A stretch of 64,000 nucleotides of DNA from Jiangella anatolica (GTDB lineage: Bacteria; Actinomycetota; Actinomycetes; Jiangellales; Jiangellaceae), in contig NZ_POTW01000013.1 of NCBI RefSeq assembly GCF_003236295.1, positions 43,522 through 107,521 of the forward strand, written 5' to 3'. A program made the position numbers and the translations under genes. Shown here one piece after another: positions 40,607 to 49,302 of the stretch. The stretch's first letter is position 1. Each line of letters starts with the position of its first letter. Under the pieces are notes generated by a model. The model was given only the letters and a program-made list of their open reading frames with translations, was not told where the DNA came from and did not search any database.

Positions 40607-41659
40607 TCATGGTTTGCGGGCGAGGACCGCACCGTTCGCGCCGGGAGCCTCGAACGACAGGGTCCGGACGTCCACGAACCCGGTGGCGCGCAGCCATTGC
40701 CCGTACTCCGCCGCGGTGTAGTTGCGCCCCAGCGCTTCCACCAGCATGTTCAGGCCCATCAGGGCGGCGGCGGGCGGCCCGGTCTTCTCGTCGTCGACCA
40801 GCAACTCGCTGATCACGATCCGCCCGCCGGGAGGCAAGGCGGCGAAGCACTTGCGCAAGATGGCCAGGTCCTGCTCCGGCGCCCAGTCGTGCATGATCAT
40901 GGACAGCAGCACGACGTCATGGCCTGTCGGAAGCTCGGGATCGGCGAGGAAGTCACCCGGGGTGACCGCGATGCGGTCCGCGTAGCCTGCCGCCCCGATC
41001 TTCTTCGCGGCGATCTCGCAGACCGCCGGCAGCTCGAACACCGTGGCACGCAGGTTCGGGTAGCGCCGGCACAGCTCGATGTCGAAGGCACCCGAACCGC
41101 CGCCGACGTCGAGCAGGGCGGTGGAGGCGGACAGGTCGACGTGTGCGCCGAGCTCGCGCGCGGTGAAGGTCGACAGCGAGTGCATCGCCTCCCAGAACAG
41201 CGCCAGCAGCTGGGGGTCCTCGCTGTCGAACAGGTGCGCCTGCTCGTCGGGGTTCCAGCTCGTCGGCCGGTTGGTCCGCACCGCCTCGGTCAGGCGGCCC
41301 CACGCCGGGTAGAGCCTGCGGTCGAGCATCCGCACCCAGCCGCCGAAGTGGTAGGGCTTGCCGGGCACGAGGAACTCCTCGGCCAGCGCGCTGTTGACGT
41401 AGCGCCCGTCGCGGCGCTCGAGCAACCCGATGGACGCGCACGCGGTGACCAGCAGCTCGACGGGTCGCTGCTCGACGCCCAGCAGCTCGGCGAGCTCGTC
41501 GACGGTGGCGCCGCCGGTATCGGACAGGCGGGCGAAGAGCTCCAGCTCGTCCGCGGTCGCGAGCGCCTTGAACGACCAGAAGCCGATCGAGAGTTGCATC
41601 AATGGCAGGGGTGAGACCGTGGGGAGGTCGTGGGCGACCTGATCACGGGTGTGGTGCAT
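40607..41659 (-). CDS. SAM-dependent O-methyltransferase (Methyltransf_2 type)
   Basis: A 350-aa methyltransferase. The N-terminal winged-helix dimerisation domain spans about 20-100 (MQLSIGFWSFKALATADELELF, quoted here in parts: ALATADELELFARL). The SAM motif is LLDVGGGSG (182-190), with VFELPAVCE and GDFLADPELPTGHDVVLLS following and IMHDWAPEQD carrying the His-Asp of the catalytic region. Relatives methylate hydroxyls of polyketides and other natural products, though no biosynthetic gene is adjacent. GGGAGGG precedes ATG 41659. Its 5' end overlaps the small CxC protein gene by 17 nt, so the two are co-transcribed. Confidence 0.87.
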   Translation of the reverse strand: MHHTRDQVAHDLPTVSPLPLMQLSIGFWSFKALATADELELFARLSDTGGATVDELAELLGVEQRPVELLVTACASIGLLERRDGRYVNSALAEEFLVPGKPYHFGGWVRMLDRRLYPAWGRLTEAVRTNRPTSWNPDEQAHLFDSEDPQLLALFWEAMHSLSTFTARELGAHVDLSASTALLDVGGGSGAFDIELCRRYPNLRATVFELPAVCEIAAKKIGAAGYADRIAVTPGDFLADPELPTGHDVVLLSMIMHDWAPEQDLAILRKCFAALPPGGRIVISELLVDDEKTGPPAAALMGLNMLVEALGRNYTAAEYGQWLRATGFVDVRTLSFEAPGANGAVLARKP

Positions 41660-41828
41660 GAAGCCCTCCCGTCCTGACGGGCGTGACGGCCAGCGTCTCC
41701 TCGGCCCGGAGCGTGGTGGCGCGGCGGATGCGCAGGCGGCCGCAGGTGCAACCGTCGTACACGACGGTGCCCTCACTGGTCCGGTGCCGGGACTTCGTCG
41801 TCCAGCGGTGGACATGGGTCGTGGTCAT
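41643..41828 (-). CDS. 61-aa conserved small protein with CxC motif
   Basis: A 61-residue protein starting MTTTHVHRWTTKSRHRTSEG and containing YDGCTCGRLRIRRA. Small actinobacterial proteins of this pattern (HRW, SRHRTSEG, then CxC) occur as unannotated or hypothetical genes; their role is unknown. Two Cys with nearby His residues could bind a metal, which is inference. ATG 41828 gives the conserved start, with GGAG almost touching it, a poor ribosome-binding site. It precedes and overlaps the methyltransferase gene and is divergent from the XRE/NB-ARC gene. Confidence 0.55.
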   Translation of the reverse strand: MTTTHVHRWTTKSRHRTSEGTVVYDGCTCGRLRIRRATTLRAEETLAVTPVRTGGLHAPHP

Positions 41829-41941
41829 CTCCGCAGTCTTGGCCGACGGGCCCGCCGGCGACAGGTCGCCCGCCGGACATCTTGCGGACACCTCCGTCAT
41901 GAGGAGCCGCGGCCTCTACACTCCGTGCGGGGGAGGCAGGA

Positions 41942-44461
41942 ATGGCCGGACCTGGACCACCGAACTTCGCAGAGCTGCTGCGCGCCTGGCGTGAGCGCGC
42001 GCTGCTGACCCAGGAGGAGCTCGGGCGCCGGGCCGGCCTCGACTCACGGACCCTGCGCCGCTGGGAGTCCGGCGAGTCGGTCCGTCCGTACGGCCGGTCC
42101 CTCCGGCTGGTCGCGGACGTCCTCGCGTTGGACGACGACGAGTTCGCCCTGCTGGCGGCGGCCGCGCGCGGAGCCGGCGCTCCAGCTGTGGCGCTCGCCA
42201 CGACGCCGGCGGTCCCCGATCGGCCGCACCAGTTGCCGCCGGCCCCGTCGCACTTCGTCGGCCGGGCAGCGGAGCTGTCTGCCGTGCGGGTGCACGTGGC
42301 GGCGGGCCGGTCCGTCATCGTCGTCGAGGGCATGGCGGGTGTGGGCAAGACGGCGTTCGCGGTCCAGGCGGGCCGGCGGCTCGCGCCGGACTTCCCCGAC
42401 GGCCAGCTCTACCTCGACCTGCACGGCTTCAGCGAGCGCACCCGCCCGCTCGAGCCAAGGGACGGGCTGGCCCGGATGATGCGGGCGCTCGGCGTGCCCA
42501 GCGACCGGATCCCGATCGACGTGGAGGAGTGCGCCGCCCAGTTCCGCAGCCTGGTCGCCGACCGGCGGCTGCTGTTCGTCTACGACAACGTTGCCGACGC
42601 CGGCCAGGTCGCGCCGCTCCTGCCCGCGGCGCCGAGCTGTCAGGTCCTCACCACCAGCCGCTACCGGCTCGCCGGCCTCGACCGCGGCGCGACCATCCGG
42701 CTCGGCACCCTGCCGCCGCCGACCGCCGTCGAGCTGTTCGCCCGGGCCGCGGAGTTCAGCGCGCCACCCGGAGCCGGCTCGCAACTGACCGAGGTGGCCG
42801 AGCTGTGCGGCCGACTGCCGCTCGCGCTGCGGATCGCCGCCGCCCGGCTGCGGTCCCGGCCGTCCTGGCGGCTGACCGACCTGGTGGCGCGGCTGCGTGA
42901 GCAGCGCGCCGCGATCCTCGACCGGCCCGACGACCAGACCCTCGGCGTGTCCGCCGCGCTGGACCTGTCCTACGCCGCGCTGGACGAGCCGATCCGGCGC
43001 GCGTACCGGCTGCTCGGCCTGGTCCCCGGCCCTGACGTCGACAGCGCCGCGGCCGCGGCGCTGTTCGCCACCGGCGTCGCCGATGCCGGCGCCGCGCTGG
43101 AGAGCCTGCAGGACCTGCACCTGCTCGACGAGGCGCAGGCCGGGCGGTACAGCTTCCACGACCTCACCCGCGGCCATGCCGCTCGGCTCGCGCAGGCCGC
43201 CGAGGCCGACGGGGACCGGTTGGATGCCGTGGTCCGGCTGGTCGACCATTACCGCGCCTGGGCGAGCGCGGCGATGGACGTCGCGCATCCCTACACCCGC
43301 AGCCGGCGACCGGATCCCCCGTACGCGGCCGACCCGGCGTGGACCGCCGAACAGGCGAATGCCTGGCTCGACACCGAGCTGCCGAACATCCTGGCCTGCG
43401 CCCGGGCCGCCCACGAGCTCGAACTGCCCCGATCCGTCGTCGACCTGGCCGGCACCGTGCACCGGTGGCTGATCACGCGCGCCCGGCTCGGCGAGGCCGA
43501 CGTCCTGCACCGGATGGCACTGCGGTCCGCCGGCGACCTGGGCGACCGCGCCGCTGCGGCGCGAGCGCACGGAGACATCGGCAGGGTGCGGCGCCGCCAA
43601 CACGACTATCCGGCCGCGGCCCGCCACCTCGAACAGGCGCTTTCCCTCGCCACGGCGGAAGGGCTGACCCTGGTGGAGGTGGAAGCCCACCTCGAGCTCG
43701 CCGCGACGGTGAAGTACGGCGGCAGCTCGGTGGATCCCGATCATCATTTCACCCGCGCGCTGCAGCTGGCACAGGACGCCGGAGACGAGCTCGGAGAGCT
43801 CGAGTCGCACACGGAGATCGCGCGGGCGCGGTTGAACGAGGGCGACTACCGGTCGGCCGCGAGGCACTTCGACCTGGCCCTGGCCCTGGCCCGGCAGTTG
43901 AGCTACCGAGCGCGAGAGGTCAACGCGCTGATCGGCTGTGGCCGGGCCGACGCCGAGCTTGGCCATACGAGCGCTGCCGTGGTCTGGTTCCGCCGAGCCG
44001 TGGCACTGGCTCGAACGGAGGGCATCCCCGTCGGCGAGCTCGCCGCCCTGACCAACCTGGGCCACGCCGTCCGCCGTGGCGGCGATCCGTCGGCCGCCTT
44101 GCACTCATACCGCGAGGTGCTCGCGATCGCACGTCGGATCGGGGACCTCAACTGGCAGTACGAGGCTCTCCAGAGCATGGGCCGCGCGTATCTCGCCCTC
44201 GGCGACGGCCGATCTGCTCTCGAGCACCACCTGCGGGCTCGTGTCATCCCCGAGCGGGAGCGGCTGTGCGCCGATCTCGCCCGGGCCGAGGACGGGCTCG
44301 GGGACGCCCACGCCCTCCTGGGCGACCGGGCGCAGGCCAGGCGGCACTGGCAGACCGCCCTGGACCTGCTCGCCGAGATCGGCGTCGATCACACCGACGA
44401 CCCGGAGACCCACCGCGAGCTGATCACCACGAAGCTCACGAGCGAGCCGGCCGGCTCCTGA
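41942..44461 (+). CDS. XRE-type HTH / NB-ARC ATPase / TPR regulator
   Basis: An 839-aa STAND protein. Residues 8-60 form an XRE helix-turn-helix (LLTQEELGRRAGLDSRTLRRWESGE region). The NB-ARC ATPase follows with VGR at 106-108, Walker A GMAGVGKT (130-137), Walker B RLLFVYDN and LPLALRIAAARL. From about 500 a series of TPR helices runs to the end (for example YPAAARHLEQALSLA, GDYRSAARHFDLALALA, DLNWQYEALQSMGRAYLALGD). STAND proteins of this order regulate secondary metabolism or act as signal-gated switches. GGGGGAGGCAGGA precedes the ATG. The secreted protein gene follows after 116 nt and may be its target. Confidence 0.9.
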   Translation: MAGPGPPNFAELLRAWRERALLTQEELGRRAGLDSRTLRRWESGESVRPYGRSLRLVADVLALDDDEFALLAAAARGAGAPAVALATTPAVPDRPHQLPPAPSHFVGRAAELSAVRVHVAAGRSVIVVEGMAGVGKTAFAVQAGRRLAPDFPDGQLYLDLHGFSERTRPLEPRDGLARMMRALGVPSDRIPIDVEECAAQFRSLVADRRLLFVYDNVADAGQVAPLLPAAPSCQVLTTSRYRLAGLDRGATIRLGTLPPPTAVELFARAAEFSAPPGAGSQLTEVAELCGRLPLALRIAAARLRSRPSWRLTDLVARLREQRAAILDRPDDQTLGVSAALDLSYAALDEPIRRAYRLLGLVPGPDVDSAAAAALFATGVADAGAALESLQDLHLLDEAQAGRYSFHDLTRGHAARLAQAAEADGDRLDAVVRLVDHYRAWASAAMDVAHPYTRSRRPDPPYAADPAWTAEQANAWLDTELPNILACARAAHELELPRSVVDLAGTVHRWLITRARLGEADVLHRMALRSAGDLGDRAAAARAHGDIGRVRRRQHDYPAAARHLEQALSLATAEGLTLVEVEAHLELAATVKYGGSSVDPDHHFTRALQLAQDAGDELGELESHTEIARARLNEGDYRSAARHFDLALALARQLSYRAREVNALIGCGRADAELGHTSAAVVWFRRAVALARTEGIPVGELAALTNLGHAVRRGGDPSAALHSYREVLAIARRIGDLNWQYEALQSMGRAYLALGDGRSALEHHLRARVIPERERLCADLARAEDGLGDAHALLGDRAQARRHWQTALDLLAEIGVDHTDDPETHRELITTKLTSEPAGS

Positions 44462-44577
44462 TCGACGTCCGGCTCCCGACGGTGACCGATGTCACTCGCC
44501 ACGGGTCCGTTTCGTCCAGGGAAGTGAACTCCCGCGGAGTCGTCCGTGGGCGGGACATCCCGAGGAGGACAGTTGTG

Positions 44578-45735
44578 ATGCGACAGCATGCTGGGCGAGT
44601 CGTCGCGGCTCTGCGGCGGACCGGTCGCCGAGCCGCGCCGATCCTGACGGTATCGGTCATGGTCGTGGCGGCCGGCGGTGCCGTGGGCCAGGCACAAGCC
44701 CACCCGCACTCCGTGGCTCAGCCTGCGCCGAAGTCGGCGGCGCCGCTGCAGTGGACGCAGACGCCGACCGGGCGCCAGACGGCGGGCCTCGCAGACGTTG
44801 ACTCCGGTGCGGGGGAGACGTGGGCACTCGGTGCGGAGGTGGCGAACGACTTCGGGGATGGCCGCCCGATCGCGCTGCGATGGCAGGGCGGCACGTGGAG
44901 GGTGACGCGCATCCCGGTGATCGTCAACTCCACGTTGACCAGCCTGGCGGTCGCCGGCGCCAACGACGTGTGGGCCGTCGGTTACGACGCCAGCGATCCG
45001 TCGGTGTCGAAGCCGCTGGTGGTGCATTGGAACGGGGTGAAGTGGGCGGTCGTGCCCGGGCCGCCGGTTCCGGCGGGCTCGTTCAGCGACGTGCAGGTCG
45101 CCGCCGACGGCAGCGTCTGGGTGGCGGGGTGGGCCAGCATCCACGGACGGGAACATGCCGCCGTCTTCCGCCACACCGGCCGAGGCTGGGAGAGGCTGTC
45201 GGCGGGACTCGAGGGCGGGATCAACGGCAACGCCCTGGCCGTGCTGTCCGCGAGCGACGCGTGGCTGGGGATGAACGGCGGCCTCGCCCATTTCGACGGG
45301 ACCCGATGGAGCCTGGTGAGCGACCTGCCGGCGGCCGGCGTCCCGACCGCGCTGGAGGCCGTGGGGCCGAAGGACATCTGGCTGGCCGGCATCGACCAGG
45401 GCAGCGGTACGCCCTTCGGCAGCTCGCTGCTCATGCACTACGACGGAACCTCTTGGAAGCGGATCGCGGCACCGCCCGGGTCGACCCAGCTGTATGACCT
45501 GGTCCTTCGCGGCGGCCGTCCGATCGCCGTCGGCGAGTGGTTCGAGGAGGAGAGCTTCGAGTCCGGGCAGCTCGTCCTCGAGTACGACGGGTCGGAGTTC
45601 GTCCAGGTGAACAGCCCGACAGATGTCGCTGGCACCTTGACCGGGGCCGCCGTCGACGGGAACCGGCTCTGGGCGGTCGGTCACGTGTTCGCGACTCCGG
45701 CCGAGCCGGCCGCGTTCGCGGCGTACGCCGAGTAG
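44578..45735 (+). CDS. Secreted beta-propeller-like protein
   Basis: About 385 residues. A long Arg-rich signal peptide (AALRRTGRRAAPILTVSVMV then AAGGAVGQAQAH) suggests export. The mature part repeats short blades of the form DVWAVGYD, VHWNGVKWAVVP, SVWVAGWAS, DAWLGMNG, AHFDGTRWSLV, DIWLAGID and MHYDGTSWKRI, i.e. about six propeller blades with a W-G pair each. No catalytic motif is seen; a binding or sensing role is inferred. GAGGAGGA at 44562-44569 serves ATG 44578 or GTG 44575. It lies downstream of the STAND regulator gene and ends before a strong hairpin. Confidence 0.75.
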   Translation: MRQHAGRVVAALRRTGRRAAPILTVSVMVVAAGGAVGQAQAHPHSVAQPAPKSAAPLQWTQTPTGRQTAGLADVDSGAGETWALGAEVANDFGDGRPIALRWQGGTWRVTRIPVIVNSTLTSLAVAGANDVWAVGYDASDPSVSKPLVVHWNGVKWAVVPGPPVPAGSFSDVQVAADGSVWVAGWASIHGREHAAVFRHTGRGWERLSAGLEGGINGNALAVLSASDAWLGMNGGLAHFDGTRWSLVSDLPAAGVPTALEAVGPKDIWLAGIDQGSGTPFGSSLLMHYDGTSWKRIAAPPGSTQLYDLVLRGGRPIAVGEWFEEESFESGQLVLEYDGSEFVQVNSPTDVAGTLTGAAVDGNRLWAVGHVFATPAEPAAFAAYAE

Positions 45736-45741
45736 ATCCCA

Positions 45742-45780
45742 CCGCGCGCCCGGCCGAAGGATGGTCAGCCGGGCGCGCGG
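45742..45780. terminator. Strong bidirectional terminator hairpin
   Basis: CCGCGCGCCCGGC (45742-45754) and GCCGGGCGCGCGG (45768-45780) form a perfect 13-bp stem around a 13-nt loop, between the stops of the convergent propeller and VOC genes. Position and stem strength make termination in both directions likely. Confidence 0.75.
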
Positions 45781-45791
45781 AGCGGCGAGCG

Positions 45792-46232
45792 TCAGCCGAG
45801 CTGCTGGAACAGCGACACGATGATCCCCTCGGGACCGCGGACGTAGGCCATGCGGACGCTGCCCTCGTACTCGCCGACACCGCCCACGAGCCCGTACCCG
45901 TCCGCGGCCACGGCGTCGATGGCCGCGTCGAGGTCGCCGACCTCGAAGGACACGTTGCGCAGACCCAGTTCGTTGGCCATCGGCGCGGGAGATCCGGGCA
46001 CGTGGTCGGGCGTGACGAAGCTGGAGAGCTCCAGCCGGGTCCCGTCGGCGGGCAGCCGCAGCATCGCGATCTCGCAGTGCGCGCCGGGGATGGCGCAGAC
46101 GGTCTCGATGAACTCGCCCGCCACCGATCCGGTGCCCTCGACCTCGAACCCCAGCCCGACGAAGAACGCCGTCGCCGGCTCCAGGTCCGCGACGGTGACG
46201 CCGATGTGGTCGAAGCGTCGTAGGTGTGTCAT
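45792..46232 (-). CDS. VOC-superfamily (glyoxalase/dioxygenase fold) protein
   Basis: A 146-aa protein with two VOC half-modules: FDHIGVTVADLEPATAFFVG at the start and LRNVSFEVGDLDAAIDAVAA in the middle, ending YVRGPEGIIVSLFQQLG. His9 and the Glu residues near the strand ends could bind a metal. The family includes glyoxalase I, methylmalonyl-CoA epimerase and resistance proteins; the sequence does not say which. ATG 46232 is preferred over 46241 because GAGG lies nine bases before it. It is divergent from the alpha/beta hydrolase gene. Confidence 0.82.
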   Translation of the reverse strand: MTHLRRFDHIGVTVADLEPATAFFVGLGFEVEGTGSVAGEFIETVCAIPGAHCEIAMLRLPADGTRLELSSFVTPDHVPGSPAPMANELGLRNVSFEVGDLDAAIDAVAADGYGLVGGVGEYEGSVRMAYVRGPEGIIVSLFQQLG

Positions 46233-46366
46233 GTGATCCATCCTCTGCTGGTCGTCCGGCACTTCGATGCTGGGACGGAGCCGGGACCCGGATCTCGACA
46301 TGCTCCGGCCGCGAGCTCCGCGGCAGACTTGCGCCGACGCGGGCCGCGGGCGCATCCTCGGACACC

Positions 46367-47134
46367 GTGCGCGAGATCCCCTACCGAACCGCCGGCGGCA
46401 GGGCGCTGCTGCTCCACGTCTCCGCCCCGCCCGAGCCGAGTGACTCACCGGCGCCGGCGGCGGTCTTCTACCACGGCGGTGGGTGGGAACGAGGAACCTG
46501 GCGGCAGTTCCAGCCGCAGGCGGCCCGGCTCAACGCACTGGGCATGGTCACCGTCCTCGTGGAGTACCGCACGGAGGGCCCGGTGACGGCGACCGAGGAC
46601 GCGGTGGCCGCCATGAACGCCGTCTTCGAGCGTGCGGGGGACCTCGGATGCGACGTGGGGCGCGTGGTGGCGATCGGCGGGTCGGCCGGTGGGCAGCTGG
46701 CGCTCGCGACAGCCGTGCTCGACCTCCCGGACATCGACGACCGTCATCGGCCGGCGGCGCTCGTGCTCCTCAATCCGGTCACCGACACGACCGGCGACTT
46801 CCCGGCCGGATTCGGCCGGCGGCATTTCGACAATGACGACGACGCCCGCCGCTATTCACCGATGCATCACCTCGATGGTGGCGCCCCGCCGCTGCTGATC
46901 ATGCACGGAACCGCCGATACCGCCGTTCATCACGAGAATTCGGTGGCGTTCGTGGACAGGCTGCTGAGTGCGGGTGGCCGGGCCGAGCTCGTGCTCTATG
47001 CCGGCCAGCGGCACGGGTTCTTCAATCCGGCTGAGGCCGGCCACGGAATCGGCGATGACACCGATTCGCACTTCGAGATCACCACGGCGGAAATGATCGG
47101 CTTCATCCGTCGCACGGTGATCGAAGGGCGCTGA
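46367..47134 (+). CDS. Alpha/beta hydrolase (esterase/HSL-like)
   Basis: About 255 residues from GTG 46367. The oxyanion motif is YHGGGWERG, the nucleophile elbow IGGSAGGQ (Ser106), the acid HGTADTAV (Asp184) and the base GQRHGFFNP (His216), giving the full triad of BD-FAE/HSL-type esterases. Upstream in-frame codons extend towards 46226, but the extension is low in recognisable sequence and overlaps the VOC gene start, so the GTG is preferred; its ribosome-binding site is weak. No signal peptide. Substrate unknown; small acyl esters are likely. Confidence 0.8.
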   Translation: MREIPYRTAGGRALLLHVSAPPEPSDSPAPAAVFYHGGGWERGTWRQFQPQAARLNALGMVTVLVEYRTEGPVTATEDAVAAMNAVFERAGDLGCDVGRVVAIGGSAGGQLALATAVLDLPDIDDRHRPAALVLLNPVTDTTGDFPAGFGRRHFDNDDDARRYSPMHHLDGGAPPLLIMHGTADTAVHHENSVAFVDRLLSAGGRAELVLYAGQRHGFFNPAEAGHGIGDDTDSHFEITTAEMIGFIRRTVIEGR

Positions 47135-47153
47135 CCGAGCCGGCTCGGCGTCG

Positions 47154-47172
47154 GCGGCCCCCGCCGGGCCGC
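47154..47172. terminator. Hairpin after the alpha/beta hydrolase gene
   Basis: GCGGCCC (47154-47160) pairs with GGGCCGC (47166-47172) around CCGCC, twenty bases after the hydrolase stop and before the LacI promoter. It probably insulates the glycan operon from upstream transcription. Confidence 0.55.
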
Positions 47173-47235
47173 GGCGTGACGGTGACGGCGCCAGCCCTCG
47201 AGCCCGGAGCCACCATCACGTTTCGTTCCGGGCTC

Positions 47236-47265
47236 TTGACGTCTCGTGTCATCCATCCGTAACGT
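47236..47265 (+). promoter_or_regulatory. Promoter of the lacI-led glycan operon
   Basis: TTGACG (47236-47241) and TAACGT (47260-47265) are separated by 18 nt, matching the vegetative sigma factor pattern. Transcription would begin near 47272, immediately before the palindromic operator at 47283-47292 and the lacI start at 47303. Confidence 0.65.
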
Positions 47266-47282
47266 GAGCGCGCACCGGATCC

Positions 47283-47292
47283 AATACGTATT
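47283..47292. promoter_or_regulatory. LacI-family operator
   Basis: AATACGTATT is a perfect 10-bp palindrome with the central CG step favoured by LacI-family proteins. It lies about ten bases downstream of the predicted transcription start and abuts the ribosome-binding site AAGGA (47293-47297), an ideal position for autorepression of the operon. Confidence 0.7.
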
Positions 47293-47302
47293 AAGGACTC
47301 AG

Positions 47303-48376
47303 ATGGCAGCGCAACGACGGCGACCCACCCAAGTGGACATAGCCCGTCGCGTCGGCGTGTCGCAGGCGACGGTGTCACTGGTGATCAGTGGTGGCGCGGC
47401 GAGCGAACAGGTCGCCGAGGGCACGCGCCGGGCCGTGCTGCGGGCCGCCGCCGAGCTCGGCTACACGGTCAACGCGGCCGCCCGCAGGCTCAAGGGCGGG
47501 CGCAATCGCATGCTCGGCCTCTATACCTTCGAGCCCGTATTTCCGGTCGGGCAGAGGGACTTCTACTTCCCGTTCCTGCTCGGCGTCGAAGAAGCGACCG
47601 CCGAGTACGGGTACGACCTCCTGTTGTTCAGCTCGGCCAGCTCCGGCGGAGATCGCCGGATCTATGCGAGTGGAGTGAACCGGCTGAAAGTAGCCGACGG
47701 CTGCGTGCTTCTCGGACGTCATCTGCATCGCGATGATCTCGCCGCACTGGTGCAGGAGGACTTCCCGTTCGTGTTCATCGGCCGGCGCGAGGTCGCCGGC
47801 GCCGAGCTCTCGTATGTCGCGGCGGACTATGTGGGCGCCACGAGTGGCATGGTCCGGGAGCTCGCGCGACTCGGGCACCGCCGCCTGGCGTACCTGAAGC
47901 TCAGCGACGGGCAGGAGCCGACCCAGGACCGCGAGTCCGGCTTCCTCCAGGGTCTCGGCGAGGCCGGCATCCCGGCCGGCGAGTGTCCGGTGCACCTGGT
48001 CGGCGAGGCGGACTCGATCACCGGCGACCTGCTGCGCGGCTGGCTGGCCGACGGCGTCACGGCGCTGCTCGTGGAGCCGAGCGAGGACGACTCGACCATC
48101 GTGGCGGTGGAGCGTGCCGCCGAGGCAGTGGGCGTCCGCATCCCCGAGGACTGCTCGGTGGTTCTCCTCGGTGACCCGGCGCTCGGGGAGAACGCCCGCG
48201 ACTGGACCCGGTTCGCGCTGCACCGGGAGCAGATGGGCCGGGAGGCCGTGCGGCTGCTGCTGGACCTGCTGGACGACGAGGACGACGGGCCCCGGCAGCT
48301 GAGTGTGCCCTGCACACCGATCGCCGGCGACTCGGTCGCCCAGCCGCCGGCGGTGACGGGGGGAGCGGCGCGGTGA
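47303..48376 (+). CDS. LacI-family transcriptional repressor
   Basis: A 357-aa regulator. Residues 8-60 are the LacI DNA-binding domain (TQVDIARRVGVSQATVSLVI, then GTRRAVLRAAAELGYTVNAA with the hinge helix AARRLKGG). The periplasmic-binding-like sensor follows with GLYTFEPVFP, VEEATAEYGYDLLLF and YVGATSGMVRELARLGHRRL. ATG 47303 is chosen because AAGGA and the operator precede it; an upstream frame to 47246 would contain the operator. The stop overlaps the permease start as GTGA, so repressor and importer are co-expressed. The inducer is probably a sugar imported by the system. Confidence 0.92.
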   Translation: MAAQRRRPTQVDIARRVGVSQATVSLVISGGAASEQVAEGTRRAVLRAAAELGYTVNAAARRLKGGRNRMLGLYTFEPVFPVGQRDFYFPFLLGVEEATAEYGYDLLLFSSASSGGDRRIYASGVNRLKVADGCVLLGRHLHRDDLAALVQEDFPFVFIGRREVAGAELSYVAADYVGATSGMVRELARLGHRRLAYLKLSDGQEPTQDRESGFLQGLGEAGIPAGECPVHLVGEADSITGDLLRGWLADGVTALLVEPSEDDSTIVAVERAAEAVGVRIPEDCSVVLLGDPALGENARDWTRFALHREQMGREAVRLLLDLLDDEDDGPRQLSVPCTPIAGDSVAQPPAVTGGAAR

Positions 48377-49302
48377 CCTACTTCATCGCGAGGCGGCTGG
48401 CGATCGGCCTGCTGACCATCTGGGGCGTCGTGACCGCCGTGTTCATCGTCGTCCGGCTCGCGCCGGGTGACCAGGCCACGGTGGCGCTGGGCCCGGACGC
48501 GAGCGCGGAGGAGATCGAGACCTTGCGGGCCGCGCTCGGCCTCGACCGGCCGCTCGTGCTGCAGTATCTCTCGTACCTCGGCGACGTGGTGCGGTTCGAC
48601 TTCGGCGAGTCCTACCGCTTCGGGCGGCCGGCCATGGACCAGGTGCTCGAGCGCTTCCCGGCGACCGTCGAGCTCACCCTGGCCGCCACGGTCATCGCGA
48701 TCATCGCCGGCCTGATCCTCGGCGTCCTCGCCGGCAAGAAGCCCGGAAGCGTCCTGGACCGGGCGGTCTCCACGTTCACCCTCGGCCTGCAGGCGCTGCC
48801 ACCGTTCTGGGTCGGCATCATGTTCATCCTGATCTTCGCGCTGCAGCTGCAGGTGCTGCCCAGTGCCGGCGGCGGCAGCCTCTCCAATCTCGTGCTGCCG
48901 GCGGTCACGCTGTCCATCCCGTTCACCGCGCTGGTGGCCCGCATGACCCGCAGCGGCGTGGTCGAGACGATGTCCGAGGCCTTCGTCCAGACCGCCCGGT
49001 CCAAGGGCCTCACCGAGACGCAGGTGCTCACCGGCCACGTCGTGAAGAACTCGCTCATCCCCGTGGTCACCGTCGTCGGTCTCCAGGTCGGGACGCTGCT
49101 CGGCGGCGCCGTCATCATCGAGACGGTGTTCGCGTGGCCCGGGCTCGGGTCGCTGCTGGTCAGCGCGGTCGGGAACCGTGACTACGCGGTCGTCCAGGCG
49201 GCCACCGTCCTGATCGCGCTGTGCGTGATCGTCCTCAACCTGGCGGCCGACATCGTCAACGCCAAGCTCGACCCGCGGATCCGTCTGGAGGCACGCCGAT
49301 GA
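48373..49302 (+). CDS. ABC transporter permease, DppB type
   Basis: A 309-aa membrane protein with the family opening FIARRLAIGLLTIWGVVTAV and RLAPGDQATVALGPDAS. Membrane helices recur to the end, and the EAA loop is QTARSKGLTETQVLTGHVVK. GTG 48373 overlaps the lacI stop by four bases. It is not closely related to the permease at 29526, so this importer is a separate lineage. Dpp/Opp-type permeases also carry oligosaccharides, which suits the glycan context. Confidence 0.93.
   Translation: MTYFIARRLAIGLLTIWGVVTAVFIVVRLAPGDQATVALGPDASAEEIETLRAALGLDRPLVLQYLSYLGDVVRFDFGESYRFGRPAMDQVLERFPATVELTLAATVIAIIAGLILGVLAGKKPGSVLDRAVSTFTLGLQALPPFWVGIMFILIFALQLQVLPSAGGGSLSNLVLPAVTLSIPFTALVARMTRSGVVETMSEAFVQTARSKGLTETQVLTGHVVKNSLIPVVTVVGLQVGTLLGGAVIIETVFAWPGLGSLLVSAVGNRDYAVVQAATVLIALCVIVLNLAADIVNAKLDPRIRLEARR

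Noticed and set aside
42044..44104. Long - strand frame opposite the STAND regulator
   Set aside because: No start signal or domain; the + strand frame has Walker A, Walker B and TPR helices.
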